64,000 nt of DNA. Source: Clostridium muellerianum. GTDB lineage: Bacteria > Bacillota > Clostridia > Clostridiales > Clostridiaceae. This document shows, piece after piece, positions 39,938 to 49,080 of this stretch. A program made the translations under genes and the position numbers. Position 1 is the first letter of the stretch, and the number at the start of each line of letters is the position of its first letter. The DNA lies in NCBI RefSeq assembly GCF_012926525.1, contig NZ_JABBNI010000065.1, positions 18,539-82,538 on the forward strand, in the 5' to 3' direction. The notes beneath the pieces are model-generated. The model saw nothing but the letters and a program-made list of their open reading frames with translations, did no database searches and had not been told where the DNA came from.

Positions 39938-40765
39938 ATGGCTAGTGAGTTATATTCAATAGGGAAAGTTGAAGAAATATGCAAAATAACAAAAAAAGCA
40001 TTGAGATATTACGATAGAATGAAAATACTATCGCCTGACAAAGTATGTAATGAAAATGGCTATAGATATTACAGCAAAGAAAATTTATTAACTGTTCCTG
40101 TTATAAGATACTATAAACAGAGTGGGTTTAAATTGGAGGAAATGAAGGCTTTTTTAGAAGGAACAAGCACCTATGAGCTCGTTGACAAAAGCTTCAGAAA
40201 AAAGATTGATGAATTAGAAGAACTTGACAGAGAAATAAATTTAAAAATAAGATCAGTGAAAGATTGGCGTAATCTTATAGTTGAGGCAGAGAAGGTAATT
40301 GAAAACAATGTTTGTGATGTATCTGTTAAATATGTGGATAATAGAAAATTAGTGTTTTTAGATCAGGATTTTAAATATGATTATATGGATTCTATAATTA
40401 ATATAGAGTTTAGTAATTATATAGATAATATAAAAAATGCAATAACAGGTCCTGTGATTATATCGTTTCCATCTTATAAGGATAAAATGAACAGAAAATG
40501 CAATAAGATGAAAATAATGCAGCAAACTATTTTAAAGTGCAAAGAGGAAGAAACCATTGAATATGGTGGGTGGATGGCAGCTTCTTGTTATCATATAGGA
40601 GCTCATGAAAACATTGATCAAACATATAAAAAGATAGAAGATTGGACTAAAGAACATGGGTATATATGCGCCGGGGAATGCTATGAAAGATATGTAACGG
40701 ATTATTGGACTACTAAAAATACTGATAAATTTGTAACAGAGATTATAATTAAAATTAACAGATAA
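39938..40765 (+). CDS. MerR-family regulator with GyrI-like effector domain
   Basis: MerR proteins activate promoters with over-long spacers by twisting the DNA. The 275-residue protein has the N-terminal winged helix SIGKVEEICKITKKALRYYD, then YRYYSKENL and a dimerisation coiled coil (about 75-125). A C-terminal BmrR/GyrI-like ligand-binding domain follows, with YGGWMAASCYHIGAHENIDQ and late YVTDYWTT. Two promoters downstream in the same element (41068 and 44160) have TTGACC and TATAAT 20 bp apart with a GC-rich dyad between, the classic target type. It is therefore the likely activator of the transporter and BMC operons, with choline or a related amine as the plausible inducer. Confidence 0.9.
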   Translation: MASELYSIGKVEEICKITKKALRYYDRMKILSPDKVCNENGYRYYSKENLLTVPVIRYYKQSGFKLEEMKAFLEGTSTYELVDKSFRKKIDELEELDREINLKIRSVKDWRNLIVEAEKVIENNVCDVSVKYVDNRKLVFLDQDFKYDYMDSIINIEFSNYIDNIKNAITGPVIISFPSYKDKMNRKCNKMKIMQQTILKCKEEETIEYGGWMAASCYHIGAHENIDQTYKKIEDWTKEHGYICAGECYERYVTDYWTTKNTDKFVTEIIIKINR

Positions 40766-40770
40766 AAGGA

Positions 40771-40821
40771 ATAAGCGATAAATAATTATCATTTAAGATA
40801 ATTATTTATCGCTTATTTTTA
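40771..40821 (+). terminator. Terminator of the merR gene
   Basis: A 20-bp perfect stem (40771-40790 with 40797-40816) on a 6-base loop begins just after the merR stop and is followed by T5. Confidence 0.9.
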
Positions 40822-41067
40822 TGGGTTTTTATGTGAAATAGCTGTTATTATGAATAAAAACATTGACCGTAGGGGAAAGCATATTGAGAAATACAAATCA
40901 CATTGTGAAAAAAAACATAAGTGTATTTAACTAGAAAGTTGAATAAATGTATAATTAAGGATTTGCAATCGTTTAATAAAAATTAAATATAATGCTAAAT
41001 ATAGCACTAAATATAGCGATAAATGTATAATCATACATATTGGTGAAATATTATTGCAAAATATATA

Positions 41068-41099
41068 TTGACCTTACCCTATAGGGGAAGGGATATAAT
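41068..41099 (+). promoter_or_regulatory. MerR-type promoter P1 before the transporter genes
   Basis: TTGACC (41068-41073) and TATAAT (41094-41099) are separated by 20 bp containing the dyad CCTTaCCCTATAGGGgAAGG (41072-41091, one mismatch). A long spacer with a central dyad is diagnostic of MerR-family activation. The transporter gene starts 167 bp downstream. Confidence 0.88.
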
Positions 41100-41265
41100 T
41101 TATTTGAAAGAAAAATAACTGAAAGATATAAAATGAAAAAGTTGTTTAATAATTTAACAATAAGATATCCCAAATCATAACAATCTAAAAACATTCCCAT
41201 TACAAAGTTTTATTTAAGAACACATTAGAAAAGCCTTAATGTATAAGTGAAAGGAGTTCTATTTT

Positions 41266-42360
41266 ATGGAGAGAGTTTCAAAGGCTTCAACTTCAGAAAC
41301 TATTATTGCAAAAAATAAGTTAAAAGCTAATTTTCTCAAAAAAGGTATTTCAATCGCCCTTTTTTCAGGTCTTATGTATGGATTTTACTCCGCGTTTTTA
41401 GCATTGGGAATGACAAAAGGAGTATGGGGAGACTGGTATGGTGCTAATACAGCAGGATTGTCAGCAATCGTTATAACATATGTACTAGGTGCTCTCGGCA
41501 GCGCTGTAAACGACACTTGTAGTGCCGTTTGGGCAATGGGATTTGCAACTTTCAAGGGCAAACTTGGAGATTTTTTCAGGTGCCTTAAAACTAAACCAGG
41601 TCTTGTAATGATATTAGCGGCTCTTATAGGAGGACCTATTTCGAGTACAGCGTATGTGGTAGCTCTACAAATGGCAGGTTCAATCGTTATTCCAATCACT
41701 GCTCTTTGCCCAGCTATTGGTGCTATTTTAGGAAGAATATTATTTAAGCAAAAGTTAAACAAACGTATGATGTTTGGTATTGCTATTTGTGTTTTGTCTA
41801 GTTTCATGATCGGTAGTACTAGTATCGGTGGCAGTGCACCAAAGGGAATGTTGCTTGGACTTTGTATTGCGTTTATAGCAGCTCTTGGATGGGGATTTGA
41901 AGGCTGTGTAGCTGGATATGGTACATCTATGATTGATTCAGAAATTGGTATTACAATTCGTCAAGTGACATCTGGTCTTTCAAATTTAATAATATTAGTA
42001 CCTTTATTTGGTTTACTGCTTGGTAGTGGGGTTAAACTTTCAACTGATTTAACTATTCAGGCATTTACAAGCGGATCTGCAATGATATGGTTTGCATTAA
42101 GTGGTCTTTGTGCTTTCGTCTCATATATGAGCTGGTACAACGGCAACAGTATGTGTGGTGCTGCTCTTGGTATGGCATGTAATGGAACGTATTCTTTCTG
42201 GGGTCCATTCTGCTGTTGGATAATTCTTGGAGTAATAAATGGTATTTCTGGATATGCATTACCTCCAATAGCTTGGATTTCTGCAGTATTAATGATGTTT
42301 GGTATCCTCATAATAGCTATGAATCCAATGGATTTATTTAGAAAAAAAGATGTAGCATAA
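41266..42360 (+). CDS. DMT/EamA-like membrane transporter, copy 1
   Basis: The 364-residue protein has about ten hydrophobic helices and repeated halves, in the general style of drug/metabolite transporters. Distinctive segments are WGDWYGANTAGLSA, AALIGGPISSTAYVVALQMAGS, GWGFEGCVAGYGTSM and MSWYNGNSMCGAALG. A second copy at 42622 is clearly homologous over its length. Both sit behind the MerR-type promoter in the choline element, so uptake of choline or export of trimethylamine or ethanol are the obvious possibilities. No characterised member is known to me. The ATG follows AAAGGAG. Confidence 0.8.
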   Translation: MERVSKASTSETIIAKNKLKANFLKKGISIALFSGLMYGFYSAFLALGMTKGVWGDWYGANTAGLSAIVITYVLGALGSAVNDTCSAVWAMGFATFKGKLGDFFRCLKTKPGLVMILAALIGGPISSTAYVVALQMAGSIVIPITALCPAIGAILGRILFKQKLNKRMMFGIAICVLSSFMIGSTSIGGSAPKGMLLGLCIAFIAALGWGFEGCVAGYGTSMIDSEIGITIRQVTSGLSNLIILVPLFGLLLGSGVKLSTDLTIQAFTSGSAMIWFALSGLCAFVSYMSWYNGNSMCGAALGMACNGTYSFWGPFCCWIILGVINGISGYALPPIAWISAVLMMFGILIIAMNPMDLFRKKDVA

Positions 42361-42361
42361 G

Positions 42362-42564
42362 ATGATTTTGCTTAATTTTTAGATGTTAAAATATTTTACA
42401 AAAGTTAAACAGGCTTACACAAATGATGTTATAAATGATTTAAAAGGGAAGTTTATGGATTTTTAGGGTTGAAAAAGAAGGCTATAATAACAACTTTAAC
42501 GACAGATGAAGGTGATAAGGTAAAGGTTTACCGTTATGCACAAGAAGAGATCACGCAATTTTAA
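42362..42564 (+). pseudogene. Decayed copy of the 88-residue wHTH-like gene
   Basis: Right after transporter copy 1, ATG 42362 opens MILLNF, a stop, then MLKYFTKVKQAY, DVINDLKGKF, another stop and frame changes. A C-terminal part KVKVYRYAQEE ends at 42564. Aligned by eye with the intact 88-residue protein at 43724 (MKPLNYAILKYFTKVEEA... VIEALKGEY... YYHAHEE), it is an eroded copy with two nonsense codons and an internal deletion. It shows that transporter and small gene were duplicated as a unit. Confidence 0.85.
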
Positions 42565-42621
42565 TATATTAAAGTAATTAATATACAAGAAAAGAAGATA
42601 ATTGAGAGGAGTTTTATTTTT

Positions 42622-43737
42622 ATGAAGGAAGTTTCAAAAGCAGCAAATGCTAAAGCAATAGCTGCAAAGAAGAGATTAACAAGTAGTTTCTTCAAAAAAG
42701 GTATATCATTGGCTTTATTTTCAGGACTTACTTATGGAATGTATACAGCATTTTTAACTATGGGTATGACTAAAGGAATTTGGGGTGACTGGTATGGCGC
42801 TAACACAGCAGGTTTATCAGCATTTGCATTAGCATACGTAGTTGCAGCACTTGGTAATGCAATAAACGATTCATGTAGTGCTATTTGGGCAATTATATAT
42901 TCAATAGTTAAAGGTAAATTTGGAGACTTTTTAAGATGTCTTAACTCAAAGCCAGGACGTGTTATGATATTAGCAGCTCTTATTGGAGGCCCTATAGCTG
43001 GTACAGCCTATGTTGTAGCTCTTCAAATGGCTGGATCAATAGTTGTTCCGATATCAGCTCTTTGCCCTGCTATTGCTGCAATATTAGGTAAAATTTTATT
43101 TAAGCAGAAACTTGATAAAAGAATGGCATTTGGTATTTTAATATGTGTATGTGCTAGTTTCTTAATTGGTAGTACAGGATTTAAAGGAGATGCTTCAGCA
43201 AAAACTTTTATTGGTTTTGGTATAGCTATTGTTGCAGCTCTTGGATGGGGATTTGAAGGTTGTGTAGCTGGATATGGTACATCTATGATTGATTATGAAA
43301 TTGGTATTTGTATTCGTCAAGTAACATCAGGTATAGCAAATTTATTTATTGTAGTTCCAGTTTTAGCAATGTTATCTGGTAAAATAGGACTTTCTTTTAC
43401 TCTTGCAACTCAAGCGTTTACAAGTGGTCCTGCCATGATGTGGTTCATACTAAGTGGATTTTTCTCAGTAGTTACATTTATGACATGGTATGCTGGAAAC
43501 AGTATGTGTGGAGCAGGACTTGGTACTGCATGTAATGGTACATATTCATTCTTTGGACCATTATTCTGTCTATTATTGTTAGGAGTATATGGAGGGATGC
43601 CTGGATGGTCACTACCTTCAGTTGCCTGGATAGGAGCTGTAATAATGATGTTTGGTATTCTTATAATATCCATGAATCCACTTGATTTATTTAGAAAAAA
43701 AGATGATATAGGAGGTTCTACAGATGAAGCCGCTTAA
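42622..43737 (+). CDS. DMT/EamA-like membrane transporter, copy 2
   Basis: The 371-residue paralogue of the 41266 protein shares WGDWYGANTAGLSAFALAY, AALIGGPIAGTAYVVALQM, GWGFEGCVAGYGTSM and the C-terminal MNPLDLFRKK. It has a short extra tail, GGSTDEAA, whose codons overlap the next gene by 14 bp. Translational coupling to the small wHTH-like protein is expected. The two copies differ enough to suggest different substrates or directions, but nothing in the sequence decides this. Confidence 0.82.
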   Translation: MKEVSKAANAKAIAAKKRLTSSFFKKGISLALFSGLTYGMYTAFLTMGMTKGIWGDWYGANTAGLSAFALAYVVAALGNAINDSCSAIWAIIYSIVKGKFGDFLRCLNSKPGRVMILAALIGGPIAGTAYVVALQMAGSIVVPISALCPAIAAILGKILFKQKLDKRMAFGILICVCASFLIGSTGFKGDASAKTFIGFGIAIVAALGWGFEGCVAGYGTSMIDYEIGICIRQVTSGIANLFIVVPVLAMLSGKIGLSFTLATQAFTSGPAMMWFILSGFFSVVTFMTWYAGNSMCGAGLGTACNGTYSFFGPLFCLLLLGVYGGMPGWSLPSVAWIGAVIMMFGILIISMNPLDLFRKKDDIGGSTDEAA

Positions 43738-43990
43738 TTATGCTATTTTAAAATATTTTACTAAAGTTGAGGAAGCTTCTGCAGATAACGTTATAGAAGC
43801 GTTAAAAGGAGAATATGGAAGCTTTAAGGCTTTACGCAAAAAGGATGTAATCAATGCTTTAATGACAGCAGAAGCAAATGGACTTATTGAAGAAACAAGA
43901 TTTGAATTAGATAAAGATGGTGAACTAGCTGTTTATTATCATGCTCATGAAGAGGGTGCTGCTACAATCAATAGCTATATTAAAGATTAA
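43724..43990 (+). CDS. Small winged-helix-like protein coupled to transporter
   Basis: I do not recognise a named family. The 88-residue protein is soluble and helical, with ILKYFTKVEEASADNVIEAL, LRKKDVINALMTAEANGLIE and a strand-like FELDKDGELAVYYHAHEE. This is the usual layout of a small winged helix (PadR/MarR-like). It overlaps the end of transporter copy 2 by 14 bp behind AGGAGGTT. It could be a local regulator or a transporter partner. A decayed copy follows transporter copy 1. Confidence 0.6.
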   Translation: MKPLNYAILKYFTKVEEASADNVIEALKGEYGSFKALRKKDVINALMTAEANGLIEETRFELDKDGELAVYYHAHEEGAATINSYIKD

Positions 43991-44003
43991 ATATAAATAT
44001 TAA

Positions 44004-44036
44004 GTATAAACATTACCCATAGGGTAATGTTTATAC
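44004..44036. repeat. 33-bp perfect palindrome resembling the MerR dyad
   Basis: GTATAAACATTACCC and GGGTAATGTTTATAC are complementary with a 3-base centre. No T-run follows. The core TTACCCATAGGGTAA resembles TTACCCTATAGGGGAA of promoter P1, so it may be an operator, or it may be a weak terminator after the small gene at 43724. Confidence 0.6.
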
Positions 44037-44159
44037 AATATAAATACTTTATAACTGTAGTGGAACAATAGTATATTACTTAAATAATAGGAGTAAATTT
44101 TGCTCATAGATAACATAATTGCAGTAAAAGTTACTTAAAAATTTTATTATAAGAACATA

Positions 44160-44191
44160 TTGACCTTCCCCTAAAGGGGAGGAGATATAAT
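44160..44191 (+). promoter_or_regulatory. MerR-type promoter P2 before the BMC operon
   Basis: TTGACC (44160-44165) and TATAAT (44186-44191) are again exactly 20 bp apart, with the dyad CCTTCCCCTAAAGGGGAGG between them. Both hexamers and spacer length equal those of P1 at 41068. The first shell gene starts 104 bp downstream, so this promoter likely drives the long operon 44295-57135. Confidence 0.9.
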
Positions 44192-44294
44192 TAGCTTATA
44201 ATAAGAAATAAAGTTAGATGGAATAAAAATATATAGTATAGTTGTTTAATTAATTTAAAACATATTTATCGAAAATAGGAGGGAGGAAATATTA

Positions 44295-44591
44295 ATGAGA
44301 TATTATGGAAATGAAGCTTTAGGTCTTGTAGAAACAATAGGATTAGTTCCTGCACTAGAGGCTGCTGATAAAATGCTTAAAGCAGCTAATGTTGAACTTA
44401 TTTCATATGAGAACATTGGTTCAACTCTTGTAACTATAATGGTAAAAGGTGATGTAGGTGCAGTAAAATCTGCTGTTGAAGCAGGTGCTGCAGCAGCTGC
44501 TGCTATTGGAAAATTAACAGCACACAATGTTATGCCACGTCCGATTAGTGAAGTTGGAGACATTGTTTCAGTACACGATATTGATGCATAA
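44295..44591 (+). CDS. BMC-H shell protein (PduA/CmcA-like)
   Basis: Hexameric BMC-domain proteins tile the microcompartment facets and their pores pass small metabolites. The 98-residue single-domain protein has [39 protein letters not shown] and VMPRPISEV. It is the first gene of the operon with GGAGGGAGG ahead. The short N-terminal MRYYGN precedes the usual start of the fold. Confidence 0.95.
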   Translation: MRYYGNEALGLVETIGLVPALEAADKMLKAANVELISYENIGSTLVTIMVKGDVGAVKSAVEAGAAAAAAIGKLTAHNVMPRPISEVGDIVSVHDIDA

Positions 44592-44616
44592 AAAATAGAA
44601 AGGAATTGGTAAGCAT

Positions 44617-44937
44617 ATGTCAAGATATGAAGCTTTAGGATTAATTGAAACTTTTGGTCTAGTATTTGCTTTAGAAGCAGCTGATGCAATGTGTAAAGCA
44701 GCTGATGTTGAACTTGTAGGATATGAAAACGTTGCTTCAGGATATATATCTGTAATAGTTCAAGGAGATGTTGGCGCTTGTAAAACAGCAGTAGAAGCTG
44801 GTGTTGCAGCAGTTGAGGCAATGGAAGGTGGAAATCTTTATAGTTCCATAGTTATTCCAAGACCACACCAAGATCTTGCAAAAATAGTAAAACGTTATGC
44901 TATTACAAATCCATTAGCAGAAACAGAAGCAGAATAA
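44617..44937 (+). CDS. BMC-H shell protein
   Basis: The 106-residue single BMC-domain protein has YEALGLIETFGLVFALEAAD, VSVIVQGDVGACKTAVEAG-like residues and VIPRPHQDLAKIVKRY, with a short acidic tail ETEAE. It differs from the 98-residue protein mainly in the pore-side GYISV segment and two Cys residues. The gap to the preceding gene is 25 bp. Confidence 0.95.
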   Translation: MSRYEALGLIETFGLVFALEAADAMCKAADVELVGYENVASGYISVIVQGDVGACKTAVEAGVAAVEAMEGGNLYSSIVIPRPHQDLAKIVKRYAITNPLAETEAE

Positions 44938-44973
44938 AAATGAGAAACTTTTTCTAAAAGGGAGAGAGAAAAA

Positions 44974-46443
44974 ATGAATATTATAGATAATGATTTACTC
45001 TCCATGCAAGAAGCTAGAATTCTTGTTGAAAATGCTCGTGAGGCGCAAAAAAAATTAGCAACTTTCCCACAAGAAAAACTTGATGAGATAGTTGAACGTA
45101 TGGTTGAAGAGATTGAAAAACATTCAAAGGAACTTGCAAAGATGTCTAATGAAGAAACTGAATATGGAAAGTGGGAAGATAAATATATCAAAAACTCTTT
45201 CGTATGCAGATATTTAAAAAATAGACTTAAGGACATGAAATGTGTAGGTGTCATTGATGAAGATAAATCATTGAAAACAATGGATGTAGGTGTGCCAATG
45301 GGAGTTATTGTAGCCTTTTGCCCATCAACTAGTCCAGTATCTACAACTATATATAAGGCATTAATTGCAATTAAATCAGGAAATGCAATTATATTTTCAC
45401 CTCATAAAAGAGCAAAAAATACAATTGCTAAGACAATTGATATTTTAATTAGAGCTGCAGAAGGAGTAGGACTTCCAGAAGGTGCTCTTGCATATTTGCA
45501 TACAGTAAGTAAAAGTGGTTCATTGGAACTTATGAATCATAGAGATGCTTCGCTGATAATGAATACAGGAGTTCCAGAAATGCTCGATGCAGCTTATAAA
45601 TCTGGTAAGCCAGTAATTTATGGCGGTAATGGAAATGGTCCAGCATTTATAGAGCGCACAGCTGATATAAAGCAGGCCGTTAAAGATATTATTGACAGCA
45701 AGAATTTCGATTATGGAGTTGTATCCAGCGCTGAGCAATCAATTGTTGTTGATAGCTGTATAGCTTCTGAAGTGAAACAAGAACTTATTAAAAATGGTGC
45801 ATACTTTATGACAGCAGAGGAAGCTGAAAAACTGGCATTCACATTTTTGAAGAAGGATGGAGGCCTAAATGTAGAGATAATTGGTAAATCACCACAATTT
45901 CTAGCTAAAAATGCTGGATTTAGTGTTCCAGAAGATACAAAGCTTCTTATCTCTAAGCAAAAGTTTGTTTCTCTAGATAATCCTTATTCAAGAGAAAAAT
46001 TCTGTCCTGTGTTAGCTTTCTATATAGAAGATGATTGGATGCATGCTTGTGAAAAGTGTATAGAATTATTGCTTAGTGAAAGACATGGACATACACTTGT
46101 TATACATTCAAAAGATGAAGAAGTTATCCGTCAATTTGCATTAAAGAAACCTGTTGGAAGAGTACTTGTTAACACTCCAGCAACTTTTGGGAGCATGGGA
46201 GCTACTACAAATTTATTTCCATCAATGACGCTGGGAAGTGGTTCTGCAGGTGATGGAATGACATCAGATAATGTGTCACCTATGAATTTAATATATGTAC
46301 GTAAAGTTGGATATGGAGTTCGTAAGGTAGATGAAATTATTAAAACAGTAGATGTTGAAAAAAATGAAACAAATTCAAAAGAAATAGATAACGTTAAGTT
46401 ATTAGAGAGTATTTTGAAAAAAGTTATGAATGACTTAAAGTAA
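44974..46443 (+). CDS. Aldehyde dehydrogenase homologue with catalytic Cys replaced by Ser
   Basis: The 489-residue protein is homologous over its length to the CoA-acylating aldehyde dehydrogenases (EutE/PduP type), with LSMQEARILVENAREAQ at the N-terminus, FCPSTSPVSTTIYKALIAIK and INTG-like GSMGATTNLFPS. At the catalytic position the operon's other paralogue has TICASEQ with Cys251; this protein reads VVSSAEQ with Ser251. It is therefore probably not an active thioester-forming dehydrogenase. The C-terminus NVKLLESILKKVMNDL can form an amphipathic helix like an encapsulation peptide. A structural or scaffolding role in the core is possible. The ATG follows AGGGAGAGA. Confidence 0.88.
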   Translation: MNIIDNDLLSMQEARILVENAREAQKKLATFPQEKLDEIVERMVEEIEKHSKELAKMSNEETEYGKWEDKYIKNSFVCRYLKNRLKDMKCVGVIDEDKSLKTMDVGVPMGVIVAFCPSTSPVSTTIYKALIAIKSGNAIIFSPHKRAKNTIAKTIDILIRAAEGVGLPEGALAYLHTVSKSGSLELMNHRDASLIMNTGVPEMLDAAYKSGKPVIYGGNGNGPAFIERTADIKQAVKDIIDSKNFDYGVVSSAEQSIVVDSCIASEVKQELIKNGAYFMTAEEAEKLAFTFLKKDGGLNVEIIGKSPQFLAKNAGFSVPEDTKLLISKQKFVSLDNPYSREKFCPVLAFYIEDDWMHACEKCIELLLSERHGHTLVIHSKDEEVIRQFALKKPVGRVLVNTPATFGSMGATTNLFPSMTLGSGSAGDGMTSDNVSPMNLIYVRKVGYGVRKVDEIIKTVDVEKNETNSKEIDNVKLLESILKKVMNDLK

Positions 46444-46491
46444 GAATCATATTTTAAATATGAAATACAATTAAGAATGTGAGGGAGTAAA

Positions 46492-49032
46492 TTGGATATT
46501 CGTGAATTTTCAAATAAATTTATGGAAGCTACTAAAAACATGTCTGAAGAAGAACGCGCTGGTTTAATGAAGATGTTTTCAAGTGTTTCCAAAGAAATAA
46601 CAAAGGAACAGCCAAGTAGCACATATGTTGCAGACAATAATAACGGTCAAATTCCAGATGGAATGACAGAACGTTTAGTTAAGTTAAAGGAAACTTATTT
46701 AAAACATGTTCCAACTATAACAACACATAGAGCAAGAGCTATTACTAAAATAGCTAAGGAAAACCCTGGTATGCCTAAATCAGTTTTACGTGGTAAATGT
46801 TTTAAACATTGCTGTGAAACTGCACCACTTGTAATTCAAGATAATGAACTTATCGTTGGAGCACCAAATGGAGCGCCTCGTGCAGGTGCATTTTCTCCTG
46901 ATATAGCTTGGAGATGGATGGAAGAAGAAATAGATACAATATCAACTCGTCCACAAGACCCATTCTGTATTTCTGAAGAAGATAAGAAAATAATGCGTGA
47001 AGAGTTATTTCCATTCTGGAAAGGTCAATCAGTTGATGAATACTGCGAAAGTCAGTATCGTGAAGCTGGAGTATGGGAACTTTCAGGAGAATCTTTCGTT
47101 TCAGACTGTTCATATCACGCAACAAATGGTGGAGGAGACTCTAATCCAGGATATGACGTTATCCTAATGAAAAAAGGTATGTTAGACATAGTTAGAGAAT
47201 CAAAAGAAAAATTAGCTGAGCTTGACTATGAAAGACCAGAAGATATTGAAAAAATATATTTTTATAAATCATTAATTGATACTGCTGAAGGTGTTATGAT
47301 ATATGCTAAACGTATGTCAGACTATGCTGCAGAACTTGCTGCAAAAGAAACTAATCCTAAACGAAAAGCAGAATTATTAAAGATTTCTGAAGTAAATGCT
47401 AGAGTACCAGCACATAAACCAAGTACTTTCTGGGAAGCAATTCAATCTGTTTGGACTATAGAATCACTACTTGTAGTTGAAGAAAATCAAACAGGTATGT
47501 CTATAGGACGTGTTGACCAATATATGTACCCATTCTACAAAGCTGATCTTGAAGCTGGACGTATGACTGATTTTGAAGCTTTTGAATTAGCAGGTTGTAT
47601 GCTTATAAAGATGTCTGAAATGATGTGGTTAACAAGTGAAGGTGCATCTAAGTTCTTCGCAGGTTATCAACCATTCGTTAACATGTGTGTAGGTGGTGTT
47701 ACTAGAGAAGGCCGTGATGCTACAAACGAATTAACATACCTATTAATGGATGCAGTTCGTCATGTTAAAATATATCAACCATCTTTAGCATGTCGTATAC
47801 ACAAAGCATCACCACAGAAATATCTTAAGAAGATAGTTGATGTTATCCGTGCAGGTATGGGATTCCCAGCATGTCACTTTGATGATGTTCATATAAAAAT
47901 AATGTTAGCTAAAGGTGTTTCTATAGAAGATGCAAGAGACTACTGCTTAATGGGATGCGTTGAACCTCAGAAAGCAGGAAGATTATATCAATGGACTTCT
48001 ACAGCATATACTCAATGGCCTATATGTATAGAACTTGTTCTTAACCATGGTGTACCACTATGGTACGGTAAGCAAGTATGCCCAGATTTGGGAGACTTAA
48101 GCCAATTTAAAACTTATGAACAGTTTGATGCAGCTGTTAAAGAGCAAATTAAATACATCACTAAATGGACAAGTGTTGCTACAGTAATTTCTCAACGTGT
48201 TCACAAAGATCTTGCACCAAAACCACTTATGTCTATGATGTATGAAGGCTGTATGGAAAAAGGTAGAGGAGTAGAAGCAGGCGGAGCTATGTATAACTTC
48301 GGACCTGGAGTAGTATGGAGTGGTCTTGCTACTTATACAGACTCTATGGCAGCTATAAAGAGATTAGTATTTGACGAAAAGAAATACACTCTACAAGAGT
48401 TAAATGAAGCTTTAAAAGCTGATTTCGTTGGATATGAAAAATTAAGGAAAGATTGTTTAGATGCACCTAAGTATGGTAATGATGATGATTATGCAGATTA
48501 CATTGCTGCTGATTTGATCAACTTTACTGAACAAGAGCACCGTAAATATAAGACATTATATTCAGTGCTTAGCCATGGTACTTTATCAATCTCAAACAAT
48601 ACTCCATTTGGACAATTAACTGGAGCTGGAGCAAACGGACGTAAAGCATGGACTCCTTTATCAGATGGTATAAGTCCAACTCAAGGAGCAGATTATAAGG
48701 GACCTACTTCTATAATCAAATCTGTTTCTAAGATGAGTTGTGAAGATATGAATATAGGTATGGTTCATAACTTCAAGTTAATAGCTGGTCTTCTTGATAC
48801 ACCAGAAGGTGAACAAGGAATTATTACACTATTACGTAGTGCATGTGCTCTTCAACTTGGAGAAATGCAATTTAACTACTTAGATAACAAGACTTTACTT
48901 GAAGCACAAAAACACCCAGAGCAATATCGTGATTTAATAGTTCGTGTTGCTGGATACAGTGCATTCTTTGTTGAATTATGTAAAGATGTTCAAGATGAAA
49001 TCATAAGTAGAACTGTACTTACACATTTCTAA
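46492..49032 (+). CDS. cutC: Choline trimethylamine-lyase CutC (glycyl radical enzyme)
   Basis: CutC cleaves choline to trimethylamine and acetaldehyde through a glycyl radical. The 846-residue length matches type I CutC. The key residues fall at the positions published for the Desulfovibrio alaskensis enzyme: Tyr208 and Asp216 in [14 protein letters not shown], Cys489 and Glu491 in LMGCVEPQ, and Gly821 in [10 protein letters not shown]. This agreement separates it from glycerol dehydratase and pyruvate formate-lyase. The start is a TTG at 46492 behind GAGGGAG. It is followed by its activase. The product acetaldehyde is toxic, which explains the microcompartment around it. Confidence 0.98.
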   Translation: MDIREFSNKFMEATKNMSEEERAGLMKMFSSVSKEITKEQPSSTYVADNNNGQIPDGMTERLVKLKETYLKHVPTITTHRARAITKIAKENPGMPKSVLRGKCFKHCCETAPLVIQDNELIVGAPNGAPRAGAFSPDIAWRWMEEEIDTISTRPQDPFCISEEDKKIMREELFPFWKGQSVDEYCESQYREAGVWELSGESFVSDCSYHATNGGGDSNPGYDVILMKKGMLDIVRESKEKLAELDYERPEDIEKIYFYKSLIDTAEGVMIYAKRMSDYAAELAAKETNPKRKAELLKISEVNARVPAHKPSTFWEAIQSVWTIESLLVVEENQTGMSIGRVDQYMYPFYKADLEAGRMTDFEAFELAGCMLIKMSEMMWLTSEGASKFFAGYQPFVNMCVGGVTREGRDATNELTYLLMDAVRHVKIYQPSLACRIHKASPQKYLKKIVDVIRAGMGFPACHFDDVHIKIMLAKGVSIEDARDYCLMGCVEPQKAGRLYQWTSTAYTQWPICIELVLNHGVPLWYGKQVCPDLGDLSQFKTYEQFDAAVKEQIKYITKWTSVATVISQRVHKDLAPKPLMSMMYEGCMEKGRGVEAGGAMYNFGPGVVWSGLATYTDSMAAIKRLVFDEKKYTLQELNEALKADFVGYEKLRKDCLDAPKYGNDDDYADYIAADLINFTEQEHRKYKTLYSVLSHGTLSISNNTPFGQLTGAGANGRKAWTPLSDGISPTQGADYKGPTSIIKSVSKMSCEDMNIGMVHNFKLIAGLLDTPEGEQGIITLLRSACALQLGEMQFNYLDNKTLLEAQKHPEQYRDLIVRVAGYSAFFVELCKDVQDEIISRTVLTHF

Positions 49033-49080
49033 ATTAGAGAGTATATATTAAAAATCAATGTGAATAAAATTGGAGAATGA

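Noticed and set aside
44303..44821. 172-codon minus-strand frame opposite the first shell genes
   Set aside because: It is a shadow of two real BMC-H genes: Leu/Gln-rich, low-complexity translation with no ribosome binding site.
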